Source of the DNA: Desulfobacterales bacterium
GTDB taxonomy: Bacteria; Desulfobacterota; Desulfobacteria; Desulfobacterales; RPRI01
NCBI GenBank assembly: GCA_020052975.1
Contig: JAGVOC010000416.1
Location: 1 to 45,056 of the forward strand
DNA: 45,056 nt
Direction of reading: 5' to 3'
Below, one piece after another: positions 28,015-35,485 of this stretch (position 1 is its first letter; each line of letters opens with the position of its first letter). A program made the translations under genes and the position numbers. Below the pieces are notes generated by a model that did no database searches, had not been told where the DNA came from, and was given only the letters and a program-made list of their open reading frames with translations.

Positions 28015-29940
28015 ATGATAATAGACCAGAAAAAAGAATCATCACTGCTTGAGACTATTAACAACACCCCATTAATTACGCTTGTCTGGCTTAAAACAGC
28101 ACAGCAAACACAGGATGCAAGGCAAATAGTCCGGAAGATGCTCGGTTTGTCCTGCGGACCTTATGGGACAACTGCGGTTGAAGGAGGCGACAACCGGTTA
28201 GCATGGGCGCTCTTATTGCCGGATAAATTTTCTCCCCTCACCTGCTGGTCCATCTATAACAATGATAAGGAGGTCTGCCTTATAGAGGGTGAAATGTACG
28301 ATGACCTCCCCGATCTTAAAATCCACTCCGGGGAAAATCAGGATCTTGCAAAGCATATTGCTTTTCATATGAGAGAACAGCCTTCTTCAGGTATTAATGA
28401 TTTAAATGGTGTTTACAGTGCGGTTTACGTGAATTCTGATCGTTCATGCGCGTATATTTTTGGAGACCATTCCGGAACCCGGCCGATATTCTGGATTTCC
28501 AATGAGCAGTTTTTTGCGGTAACGAACAACCTGTGGGCATTTCGCGGATTTGATTTATTAAAAAAGCGGATAGATCCTATGACTCTTACACAGATGCTTA
28601 CAATAGGGTTCCCTATGGCAGGCAGAACCTGGCTGTTAGATGTTAAACAACTGCAACGAGGCAGGCTTTTAAGCTCCCATGAAAATGGTCCTACTGATAT
28701 AACAATGCTGCTTGAACCAATGGAACGCCAATCCTGTTCATTCAGGAAATCCATCGCCATTCTGCGCGAAAACATGGACGATACCCTCAAGCGCCTTCAC
28801 CTCAGAGCCGGAGGCAATATAGGCCTTGGCCTCAGCGGCGGGCTCGACTCACGTCTCTGCCTTGCTTCTCTTGCTTCACAGCACTTGAAGCATAATAATT
28901 TTACTTTCTGCTTTCATCCGTCTGAGACCGATAACCGTATCGCTGAACTGGCATCGAAAAAATGCAATGAGGATCATATAACCATATTATTGGATAGTTC
29001 CCTGGCTTTATCTTTGTATCGCGATATGCGTATCATCAATGAGGGTGAATCCCCTGGATTCGGTTTCTTTTTATTCGCTGCCAGCGTAAAAAATTATGCT
29101 ACAGCTCTGATAATAGGCTCCGAGGCAATCAGAGATACCCCTCTCGGACCTTTCTGGCCCTGGGCTATAAAGACTAAGCAGGAACTTGCCTCCCACATGC
29201 TTTCAGCACAAATGGATAAATTTACCCCGAAAAATGTTATGCACATACTTGATCCTTCCCTGAGCATCTCATGGAAGGATGTTCTGGCGGAATGGAATGC
29301 ATCGTTTCACCAGATAAATCATAATGCAATAATGGAAGTGTACTGGGATCATCAGCTTGATTACAGGGTACAGCGCCGCGCCCGTATCCGGCTCGATGCA
29401 AGCCGGTGGTTCTGTCAGCCGGTTTATCCCTATATGGACAAGAAGCTGTACACAGCATTCCGTACCATACCCATGGAACACCTGAAAGGCGAGCGGGCTC
29501 ACCTGTCTCTGTTAAGTAATTATAATAAGGGGCTTGAGAATCTTCCCAATGCCGCCCGGTGGATTACCAGGGTCCCCATCTCTCAAGAGTATCGGTACCA
29601 CCATATTTTCCATGCAGGGAGAGTGCTGCGATCAAATATTGCATTGCCTTTGTTCAGCAAACTTCAGATGCTGAAAGGTCATCTTGGTCTTAGACAAAAT
29701 GGCTCCATTCCACTGCTCAATGAGGAGACCATCCATCTCAAAAAATGCGGGTTATTCAATTGGAAAGAAGTGCAGAGTATTATTGAAAAGGCAGAGCAGG
29801 GGAAATTTGTTAATCGCAATGCTTTGCATAGCCTGATCAATACGGTTATTGTTCATGACTTTTTATTCGGCTCAGGTCTGCGTGACGAACGTTCGTTGAG
29901 GTTTCTTCAACCTGTGAGAAAGATTCATTTTAACCAATGA
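28015..29940 (+). CDS. Asparagine-synthetase-like ligase lacking the glutaminase cysteine
   Basis: GLGLSGGLDSRLCLASL (PP-loop SGGLDS at residues 274-279) marks the ATP-pyrophosphatase domain of asparagine synthetase B relatives. The N-terminal 200 residues keep the Ntn-hydrolase pattern (LIEGEMYDDL, LNGVYSAVYV, FGDHSGTRPIFW, FAVTNNLWAF). The chain starts MIIDQKKESS, with no cysteine at position 2 and no conserved RGPD or NGEIYN-type glutamine site, so ammonia release from glutamine is not expected. Relatives with the same loss (beta-lactam synthetase, lasso-peptide cyclase) form amide bonds within a substrate. Many polysaccharide loci carry such proteins. At 641 aa it is near full AsnB length. 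Probable role: AMP-dependent amide formation on a glycan substituent. Confidence 0.85.
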   Translation: MIIDQKKESSLLETINNTPLITLVWLKTAQQTQDARQIVRKMLGLSCGPYGTTAVEGGDNRLAWALLLPDKFSPLTCWSIYNNDKEVCLIEGEMYDDLPDLKIHSGENQDLAKHIAFHMREQPSSGINDLNGVYSAVYVNSDRSCAYIFGDHSGTRPIFWISNEQFFAVTNNLWAFRGFDLLKKRIDPMTLTQMLTIGFPMAGRTWLLDVKQLQRGRLLSSHENGPTDITMLLEPMERQSCSFRKSIAILRENMDDTLKRLHLRAGGNIGLGLSGGLDSRLCLASLASQHLKHNNFTFCFHPSETDNRIAELASKKCNEDHITILLDSSLALSLYRDMRIINEGESPGFGFFLFAASVKNYATALIIGSEAIRDTPLGPFWPWAIKTKQELASHMLSAQMDKFTPKNVMHILDPSLSISWKDVLAEWNASFHQINHNAIMEVYWDHQLDYRVQRRARIRLDASRWFCQPVYPYMDKKLYTAFRTIPMEHLKGERAHLSLLSNYNKGLENLPNAARWITRVPISQEYRYHHIFHAGRVLRSNIALPLFSKLQMLKGHLGLRQNGSIPLLNEETIHLKKCGLFNWKEVQSIIEKAEQGKFVNRNALHSLINTVIVHDFLFGSGLRDERSLRFLQPVRKIHFNQ

Positions 29941-29958
29941 TTGGACGTTGAAATTATT

Positions 29959-30459
29959 ATGCTGTTATTTTTTGTCTCTCCCGAAAAAAGATCAGCTGCA
30001 AACAAAACTGCAAGAGACATTGTCGTTATTGACACTATAAAAAAAGCCCGGGCATCAGGCTTTCGATCATATGTATTTCTGTTGCAATATACCATACTAA
30101 AATATCTTTATAAGAAACCTTTTTTCATATACGCTGTTACTCATAAGAATGAACGTATACATTATGTAATGGTTTTCGGCAGGACGTGGCGATTTCCTTT
30201 TATGGGAAAAGATGACATGTGCATCGCCTATGCATGGACTTCACCTCATTATAGAAATCAGGGTTTATTTTCGACTACATTAAGGCGTATACTTTATGAT
30301 TTTAGAAACCGCCGCATTTGGATTTTTGCTGATCCCTCAAATGCTCCTTCACTCAATTGTTTTAAAAAAACAGGGTTTGAATATGTTGGTAGAGGCAGAC
30401 TCACAAAACCTTTCGGGTCACGTTTAATGGGACGTTATATCATTGAGGATAGTCAATAA
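29959..30459 (+). CDS. GNAT-family N-acetyltransferase
   Basis: CIAYAWTSPHYRNQGLFSTT is the acetyl-CoA-binding motif A (with YRNQGLF for the usual RGxGxG/A loop), and PSNAPSLNCFKKTGFEYVGR is the GNAT motif B with N.. SL..F.K.GF. The enzyme probably acetylates an amino group, such as the amine introduced by the aminotransferase encoded next. The frame is open to a TTG at 29941, directly after the preceding stop. I prefer the ATG at 29959, though neither has a good ribosome site. Length about 166 aa is normal. Confidence 0.8.
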   Translation: MLLFFVSPEKRSAANKTARDIVVIDTIKKARASGFRSYVFLLQYTILKYLYKKPFFIYAVTHKNERIHYVMVFGRTWRFPFMGKDDMCIAYAWTSPHYRNQGLFSTTLRRILYDFRNRRIWIFADPSNAPSLNCFKKTGFEYVGRGRLTKPFGSRLMGRYIIEDSQ

Positions 30460-30460
30460 A

Positions 30461-31591
30461 ATGAAGCGTTATTATTTTTTCAAAGGAAGAATCGCACTTT
30501 TTGCCATACTAAAAGCTATGGGCATTAAGGCGGGAGATGAAATCATTCTTCCGGGATTCACCTGTGTTGTTGTCCCAAATGCCATTACCTATCTAAAAGC
30601 AAAACCTGTGTATGTCGATATCGATCCAAAAACTTTCAATATTGATGTTTCAAAGCTCAAAGAAAAACTCATCACCCACAACTCATCACTGGTTACTCAG
30701 CCGAAGGCTATAATTGTGCAGCATACTTTCGGCATTCCTGCTGAAATGGATAGCATCAAGGAGATTGCAAAAAAATACAATTTGTATGTCATAGAGGATT
30801 CATGTCACGCCATGGGATCAATGTATAAAGGTCAGGAAGTAGGCACATTTGGAGATGCTGCTTTCTTTTCGTCACAATGGTCGAAACCTGTTACTACCGG
30901 ACTGGGAGGTTGGGCAGTTATAACTAATGACAGATTAAGAGAAAATATAGAGAATGTAATTACAGAATTTGAGGCACCTTCTCGCAGAGAAATGGCACTT
31001 TTAAAGTTGCAATATCGCATGTATTCGAGGTTCTTCAAACCATCCCTTTTTTGGTTTGCACAAGGCACTTACCGTTTCCTTTCAAAATCGGGCCTCACTA
31101 TTGGATCATCATCCAATGATGAGCTTGAATGCAAGATGCCCATGGGTTACAAAAAACTAATGTCTCAATGGCATAGAGACCTTTTGGAAAATCAAATGCT
31201 TCATTTAAAGCAACTGTCTCAACACAGAAAATTCATTGGTCGCTTATACGAAGACATTTTGAAAAAAAAAGGCATAGAAACTATAACCATGACTGATGAA
31301 TATGAACCGGTTTTTTTAAGATATCCTCTTCTTGTCAGGGACAAAACCAAGATGCTGGCAGAAGCTAAAAAAAGACGTGTAGAAATCGGGGACTGGTTTG
31401 TCTCCCCGATACATCCAAATCTTCAAGGATGGGAAAAAGTGGGCTATAGGAAAGCCTCGTGTCCCATCGCTGAAGATATTTGTCAACATATTATCAATCT
31501 ACCCACTCATAAAAGCATCAATGAAAAGGAAGTAAGGAAAATAGTAGATTTTGTATTGGAACAGTCTGATCAGTATACAGCAAATTATTGA
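30461..31591 (+). CDS. DegT/DnrJ/EryC1/StrS-type PLP aminotransferase
   Basis: GDEIILPGFTCVVVPNAITY, PVYVDIDPKTFNID, VIEDSCHAMGSMYKGQEVG and TFGDAAFFSSQWSKPVTTG with the PLP lysine at about residue 142 are diagnostic of the sugar-aminotransferase (DegT) family. The enzyme would transfer an amino group from glutamate or glutamine to a keto-sugar nucleotide. The protein is short at the N-terminus (the conserved GxxAL region begins at residue 9), missing about 30-60 residues compared with typical members. ATG at 30461 follows the GNAT stop by one base, and GAGGA at 30445-30449 may serve as ribosome site. A TTG at 30443 is the alternative. GNAT plus aminotransferase suggests an acetamido-sugar. 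Confidence 0.88.
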   Translation: MKRYYFFKGRIALFAILKAMGIKAGDEIILPGFTCVVVPNAITYLKAKPVYVDIDPKTFNIDVSKLKEKLITHNSSLVTQPKAIIVQHTFGIPAEMDSIKEIAKKYNLYVIEDSCHAMGSMYKGQEVGTFGDAAFFSSQWSKPVTTGLGGWAVITNDRLRENIENVITEFEAPSRREMALLKLQYRMYSRFFKPSLFWFAQGTYRFLSKSGLTIGSSSNDELECKMPMGYKKLMSQWHRDLLENQMLHLKQLSQHRKFIGRLYEDILKKKGIETITMTDEYEPVFLRYPLLVRDKTKMLAEAKKRRVEIGDWFVSPIHPNLQGWEKVGYRKASCPIAEDICQHIINLPTHKSINEKEVRKIVDFVLEQSDQYTANY

Positions 31592-31615
31592 GAATCTGAA
31601 AAATCTAACTCTCAA

Positions 31616-31629
31616 GTGATTAAAATCAC
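31616..31629 (+). promoter_or_regulatory. Crp/Fnr-type palindrome
   Basis: GTGATTAAAATCAC is a perfect palindrome of the form GTGAT-N4-ATCAC, followed by ATTTT, so the right half reads ATCACATTT as in Crp consensus sites. It lies two bases upstream of a putative -35 box (31632-31637). A similar site occurs at 43769-43782. It could also act as a weak terminator stem for the aminotransferase gene, since TTTT follows. Confidence 0.5.
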
Positions 31630-31631
31630 AT

Positions 31632-31660
31632 TTTACTTTATTTGGCTGGTGTAGTATAAA
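31632..31660 (+). promoter_or_regulatory. Sigma70-type promoter for the exported protein at 31722
   Basis: TTTACT (31632-31637) and TATAAA (31655-31660) are separated by 17 bases. Transcription would start near 31667, leaving a leader of about 55 bases. TAGTAT at 31652-31657 is an alternative -10. The 130-base gap and the downstream terminator suggest a single-gene unit. Confidence 0.5.
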
Positions 31661-31721
31661 TATAGGAATACATGATAAACCGGTCATGGCCAAGCGTTAG
31701 TTTTGAAATATGGAGGGAAAT

Positions 31722-32912
31722 ATGTCAAAATTAGTGTTTTCAAAATATCCATCAGGCAAATCACTTCTTTTGTCTTTAATAATTTGCTTTGTCCTCATTA
31801 CTCTGTTTTTAATTAATGAGGCAAAAGCTGAACATTTCTTTCAGCAAGACAGCACATGGTATCAGTCAATCCCTGCAGCTCTGAAATTAAATGCAAACTC
31901 GACTAATTATGTGAATGATATTCTATTAAATAACAACTTGTTAGCAGCAAATAGAAATTGGTCGCCTACCATTTGGAAGGCTACAGGAAACGAATCAAGC
32001 AGAACCATCTATTCTATGTATTGTGCTATTTATGGAGGCGAATACTGTAATACCGACTATTGGACGTATCAGAAACAAAACTGGGATGTCATAGCCCACT
32101 ACCCAAAAGATGCTCTGCCTTCACAAAATACTGCCGGGCTTAACTGTTTCCCGGATTATTGTCATGATGGCAAGATGGTTATTATAAGTTCAGATGGTCA
32201 ATATGCATGGGATATTGGCGGTGGTATCCTTTTTCCAGAAGACTACACGCCAAAAAATACAGATCTTTGCGGGGGTCCACCAAATTATCTAAATTGTCGA
32301 GGCAAATTTGTTGCCAGATATATCAGGAAGTGGAACTTGCTACTAGATGATGGCGTAAATTATCCTTATGATGGTTTAGGCGGACCAACCTTTGCCAAAG
32401 TACCATTACTTCATGGACTCATTACCTATGCTGAAATCATGGCCGGGGAAATCAACCATGCTATAGCCTTTGCGTATAATGGTGCCACAAAAACTTCTCA
32501 CCAGTTAATTTATCCGTCAGGAGTTTATGCTGCCGGTATAAGCGACAGACTATGGGCTATGAAGGGAGGTGAAAGGCTTTTTCTCGATCAGTCTGTGGAC
32601 TGTGAAAGCATAAAAAATAATTTTTCAAAAATTGTATGCAGAGCTTTAAAAAAATATGGAATGATTTTTATGGAGAATGACGGACCAGGTTACAATAGTG
32701 TTTATATCGAAAATACTACAGGGAAATCATATTCATGGTCAACAATGAGTTTAGACCTGTCTGGAATACCTTTAAATAAACTAAAAGTGGCAGAACCTGT
32801 TTGCAGTGACTGTGCAGTCTGCCCAAATTGTACCCCGGCACCATTACCCCTTCCACCCCCACCGACTCCTGTACCTGCTCCTGTTCCGGGCGCACCAACT
32901 TTAAAGCCATAA
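31722..32912 (+). CDS. Exported protein of an uncharacterised family with proline-rich C-terminus
   Basis: The N-terminus has a hydrophobic segment (LLLSLIICFVLITLFLINEA, then KA) fitting a signal peptide. The mature part contains HFFQQDSTWYQSIPAALKLN, VPLLHGLITYAEIMAGEINH, AIAFAYNG and CRALKKYGMIFMENDGPGY. From memory these match a widespread secreted bacterial family in which PLL.GLV.Y.E...GEI.HAL and ALK.YGM...DNG are conserved; I know no assigned function. Many cysteines (about 14) suggest disulfides. The C-terminus CSDCAVCPNCTPAPLPLPPP and the following proline repeats look like a cell-wall or surface spacer. GGAGGG at 31712-31717 supports the ATG at 31722 rather than 31710. Confidence 0.78.
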   Translation: MSKLVFSKYPSGKSLLLSLIICFVLITLFLINEAKAEHFFQQDSTWYQSIPAALKLNANSTNYVNDILLNNNLLAANRNWSPTIWKATGNESSRTIYSMYCAIYGGEYCNTDYWTYQKQNWDVIAHYPKDALPSQNTAGLNCFPDYCHDGKMVIISSDGQYAWDIGGGILFPEDYTPKNTDLCGGPPNYLNCRGKFVARYIRKWNLLLDDGVNYPYDGLGGPTFAKVPLLHGLITYAEIMAGEINHAIAFAYNGATKTSHQLIYPSGVYAAGISDRLWAMKGGERLFLDQSVDCESIKNNFSKIVCRALKKYGMIFMENDGPGYNSVYIENTTGKSYSWSTMSLDLSGIPLNKLKVAEPVCSDCAVCPNCTPAPLPLPPPPTPVPAPVPGAPTLKP

Positions 32913-32935
32913 GAATACAACTATCGGAACTTTTT

Positions 32936-32967
32936 AGCTCTGCGGTTTCCCCGCAGGGCTTATTTAT
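32936..32967 (+). terminator. Intrinsic terminator after the exported protein gene
   Basis: AGCTCTGCGG (32936-32945) pairs with CCGCAGGGCT (32951-32960) around a short pyrimidine loop, with one G-T pair, and TATTTATT follows. It lies 24 bases after the stop codon at 32912. Confidence 0.7.
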
Positions 32968-33239
32968 TCCCGTTGTTCAGCCTTCCAATTAAATACAAGA
33001 TCACCAGGCAAAGGGACCATTTACAAATATATGTTGTATCGTAACTTTGTCGGAGCTTCGTCAACTGTGATTTTAAGAAGAGAATGCCTTGAAAGAATAA
33101 GATCCAATTTCAACCTCGTCTGCGCAATATTGAGGCAAGGAATTTCCGCAGACTGCAAATGCTTAGAAGCATATTCTTGATGCCTCTGAGAAAAAAAACA
33201 ACTATAGCAGATCGATATTTTGAGAGTATATTGTAAAAA
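32968..33239. other. Intergenic region without a recognisable gene
   Basis: These 272 bases lie between the terminator and the Wzm start codon. I see no convincing ORF in either strand, and the open minus-strand frame at 33021-33254 has no recognisable motif. The last 60 bases are AT-rich and may hold the promoter of the ABC exporter, but I could not pick a clear -35/-10 pair. Confidence 0.4.
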
Positions 33240-34019
33240 ATGCCTAATACACACCTAAATATATTAACGTATTATCCTGATTTAATAATACATCTCGTCA
33301 AACGTGACTTTTCTTTACGCTACAAAGGGTCGACAATTGGAATATTCTGGTCCCTGCTACTGCCTCTGTCGCAACTGCTTGTTCTTGTTTTTCTCTTTGG
33401 AAAAGTTATTCCCTTGAAAATCGATGCATACCCTGCTTTCGTATTCTCTGCGTTGCTCCCATGGATATGGTTCAGCACATGTCTCAATTCTTCTGCAAGC
33501 CTTTTTTTAGGCAATAGAGATCTTTTGAAAAAGCCTGATTTTCCCCCATTCATACTCATAATTGCCAATACACTCTCAAATTTACTCTCATACTTATTAT
33601 TCCTGCCTATACTTATTTTCATACTCTTTTTATATAGTCGCCACATAACAACAAATCTATTATTTCTTCCTTTCCTCCTCCTGATCCAGTGCATTCTAAT
33701 AGTTGGTCTGAGTATGATAATAGCAACCCTGAATGTATTCTATCGTGATATTCAGCATATTGTGGGGTTAGGAATCATGCTGCTTTTTTACCTGACTCCC
33801 GTTTTTTATCGTGCTCAATCAATTAGTGAAAGCTATAAATTTGTTTATACGCTGAATCCTGTCGCAGTGATGATCCAAAGCTATCGGGAAATATTCTTTT
33901 ACGGTTCTCCACCCATGTGGAGTTCACTGATTATCGCTATGATTACCAGTGTGGTCATATTAATTATTGGTTATTTTATCTACAGCCGCAGGTTACATCA
34001 TATATATGATCTCTTATAA
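33240..34019 (+). CDS. wzm: Polysaccharide ABC exporter, permease subunit (Wzm type)
   Basis: Six hydrophobic segments are visible in 259 residues, in the ABC-2 permease arrangement. LVKRDFSLRYKGSTIGIFWS near the N-terminus is the conserved cytoplasmic amphipathic helix of Wzm/TagG permeases, and YLTPVFY followed by LNPVAVMIQSYREIFFYG is the diagnostic C-terminal stretch. With the ATPase encoded next (25 bases downstream), it moves an undecaprenyl-diphosphate-linked glycan across the inner membrane. Confidence 0.94.
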   Translation: MPNTHLNILTYYPDLIIHLVKRDFSLRYKGSTIGIFWSLLLPLSQLLVLVFLFGKVIPLKIDAYPAFVFSALLPWIWFSTCLNSSASLFLGNRDLLKKPDFPPFILIIANTLSNLLSYLLFLPILIFILFLYSRHITTNLLFLPFLLLIQCILIVGLSMIIATLNVFYRDIQHIVGLGIMLLFYLTPVFYRAQSISESYKFVYTLNPVAVMIQSYREIFFYGSPPMWSSLIIAMITSVVILIIGYFIYSRRLHHIYDLL

Positions 34020-34044
34020 TAAGGGCCTTCAAACATCCTAGCTT

Positions 34045-35298
34045 ATGTCATCGTTATTGCTAGCCGAAAATATCTCGAAATGTTTTGCGGTTCAGGAGAA
34101 CCGTCCTTTTACTCTGAAGGGAGCCTTCATTCAACGGTTAACCGGTCGTTATAACAGAGCTAACAAGTTTTGGGCGCTGCATGATGTCAGTTTATCGCTT
34201 GAACAAGGTCGTGTATTGGGTATCATCGGCCATAATGGCGCAGGGAAAAGTACGCTACTGCGCTTACTTTGCGGTTTGGGATTGCCAACGTCGGGACGCA
34301 TTCGACGTATGGGATGCTTTGGAAGCTTACTCGAGTTGGGAAGCGGTTTTCATCCGGATATGACGGGACGTGAGAACCTTTTAACCGGAGGAATTCTATG
34401 CGGCCTGACAAAGCGTCAGGTAAAAGCAGTCGAGGATGAGATCATACATTTCGCCGAGCTTGAGGAATTTATCGACCAACCGACCAGGACTTATTCCAGC
34501 GGAATGTACTTGAGACTCGCCTTTGCTACAGCAATTCAATTTAATCCTGATTTTCTCATTATAGATGAAGTATTAGCCGTCGGTGATTCGCGTTTTCAGC
34601 AGAAGTGTCTTGATCGTTTGAAAGCCTTTCGAGCGGCGGGAAAATCCTTAATTTTTGCATCGCATGATCTCGAACAGGCACGCAGCTTATGTAATGAAGT
34701 TATTGTGTTAGAGGAAGGTCATGTTGTAATGCAAGGAGAACCGGAAAGCGCCATTAGTTGTTACCATGACCTGATGAGACAGCGCTCGGAGAAGAGAGCA
34801 AAACAGATTTATAATGAAGCTCCTTCGAATATAACAGTTGAACAGGGCAGTCGCCTTGGAACACAGGAGGCAACGATATCAGATATCCGCTTATATGATA
34901 CGAATAACAGGGCTACAAATAGCATCTTCAGTGGCAGCGGTATTACTATTGAGATTGAATACACCATCATAAAACCGATCACCGATATGGCACTCATCCT
35001 GGGAATTTACACAGAAACAAATGTAAAATGTTTTGAAACTGCCATTCCTTCGATGAGAGCAACTTTTGGAGCATTCGATAAAACGGGGATTCTGAAATGT
35101 TATTTACCCGTTCTGCCACTTCTTCCCGGCCATTATTACCTCAACACAGGTATATATCCGTCTGATTGGAGCTTTGTTTATGATTATCACTGGCAGATGC
35201 ACATTCTGCATATTTTAGACAGTAAGAAGCCATCCACTGATGTTTCCGGTGTGGTATCAATAGATGCTGCATGGTCTAGTGTTCATACAAGTCAATAA
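34045..35298 (+). CDS. wzt: Polysaccharide ABC exporter, ATPase subunit (Wzt type) with C-terminal glycan-binding domain
   Basis: Walker A GHNGAGKS (residues 62-69), signature YSSGMYLRLAFA, Walker B FLIIDEVLAVGD and the switch histidine in FASHDLEQ are all intact. The SSGM form of the signature motif is typical of TagH/Wzt. Residues after about 265 form a beta-rich extension (ISDIRLYDTNNRATN, IEIEYTIIKPITDMALILGI, LLPGHYYLNTGIY) matching Wzt_C. In known systems this domain binds the capped non-reducing end of the O-antigen before export. That implies the glycan carries a terminal modification; the methyltransferase at 38168 is a candidate capping enzyme (inference). Confidence 0.95.
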   Translation: MSSLLLAENISKCFAVQENRPFTLKGAFIQRLTGRYNRANKFWALHDVSLSLEQGRVLGIIGHNGAGKSTLLRLLCGLGLPTSGRIRRMGCFGSLLELGSGFHPDMTGRENLLTGGILCGLTKRQVKAVEDEIIHFAELEEFIDQPTRTYSSGMYLRLAFATAIQFNPDFLIIDEVLAVGDSRFQQKCLDRLKAFRAAGKSLIFASHDLEQARSLCNEVIVLEEGHVVMQGEPESAISCYHDLMRQRSEKRAKQIYNEAPSNITVEQGSRLGTQEATISDIRLYDTNNRATNSIFSGSGITIEIEYTIIKPITDMALILGIYTETNVKCFETAIPSMRATFGAFDKTGILKCYLPVLPLLPGHYYLNTGIYPSDWSFVYDYHWQMHILHILDSKKPSTDVSGVVSIDAAWSSVHTSQ

Positions 35299-35323
35299 AT
35301 ACCCAAATCCAGTGATTAAGTTT

Positions 35324-35404
35324 GTCATTGCGAGTGATACGAAGCAATCTCAATCTTTCCAGCGAGATTGCCACGTCCCCCAAGCATTCGGGACTCGCTA
35401 TGAC
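35324..35404. repeat. 81-bp dispersed repeat with inverted ends (MITE/REP-like)
   Basis: The element starts GTCATTGCGAG and ends CTCGCTATGAC. Inside, GAAGCAATCTC and GAGATTGCCACGTC form further complementary arms. Very similar elements, with the core gtcattgcgag...gcaatctc...gagattgccacg...ctcgcaatgac, are spread through many environmental bacterial genomes. It sits in the 187-base gap between wzt and the double glycosyltransferase gene. Confidence 0.75.
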
Positions 35405-35485
35405 AGGGAAAGCAATCGTTTATTGTTGTTATCGATGAAGTTGGGAAATATAAAATGAAAAATATGTTCAGGATGAGGCACTAAA

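Noticed and set aside
23802..31591. Exosortase/PEP-CTERM-type exopolysaccharide locus
   Set aside because: Asparagine-synthetase and CapK-type genes also occur in such loci, but I saw no exosortase, no PEP-CTERM sorting signal and no PEP-CTERM-associated regulator in the window.
33021..33254. 77-codon minus-strand ORF in the gap before wzm
   Set aside because: No family resemblance, no ribosome site and it overlaps the wzm start. I considered a transposase remnant but found no recognisable catalytic or terminal repeat pattern.
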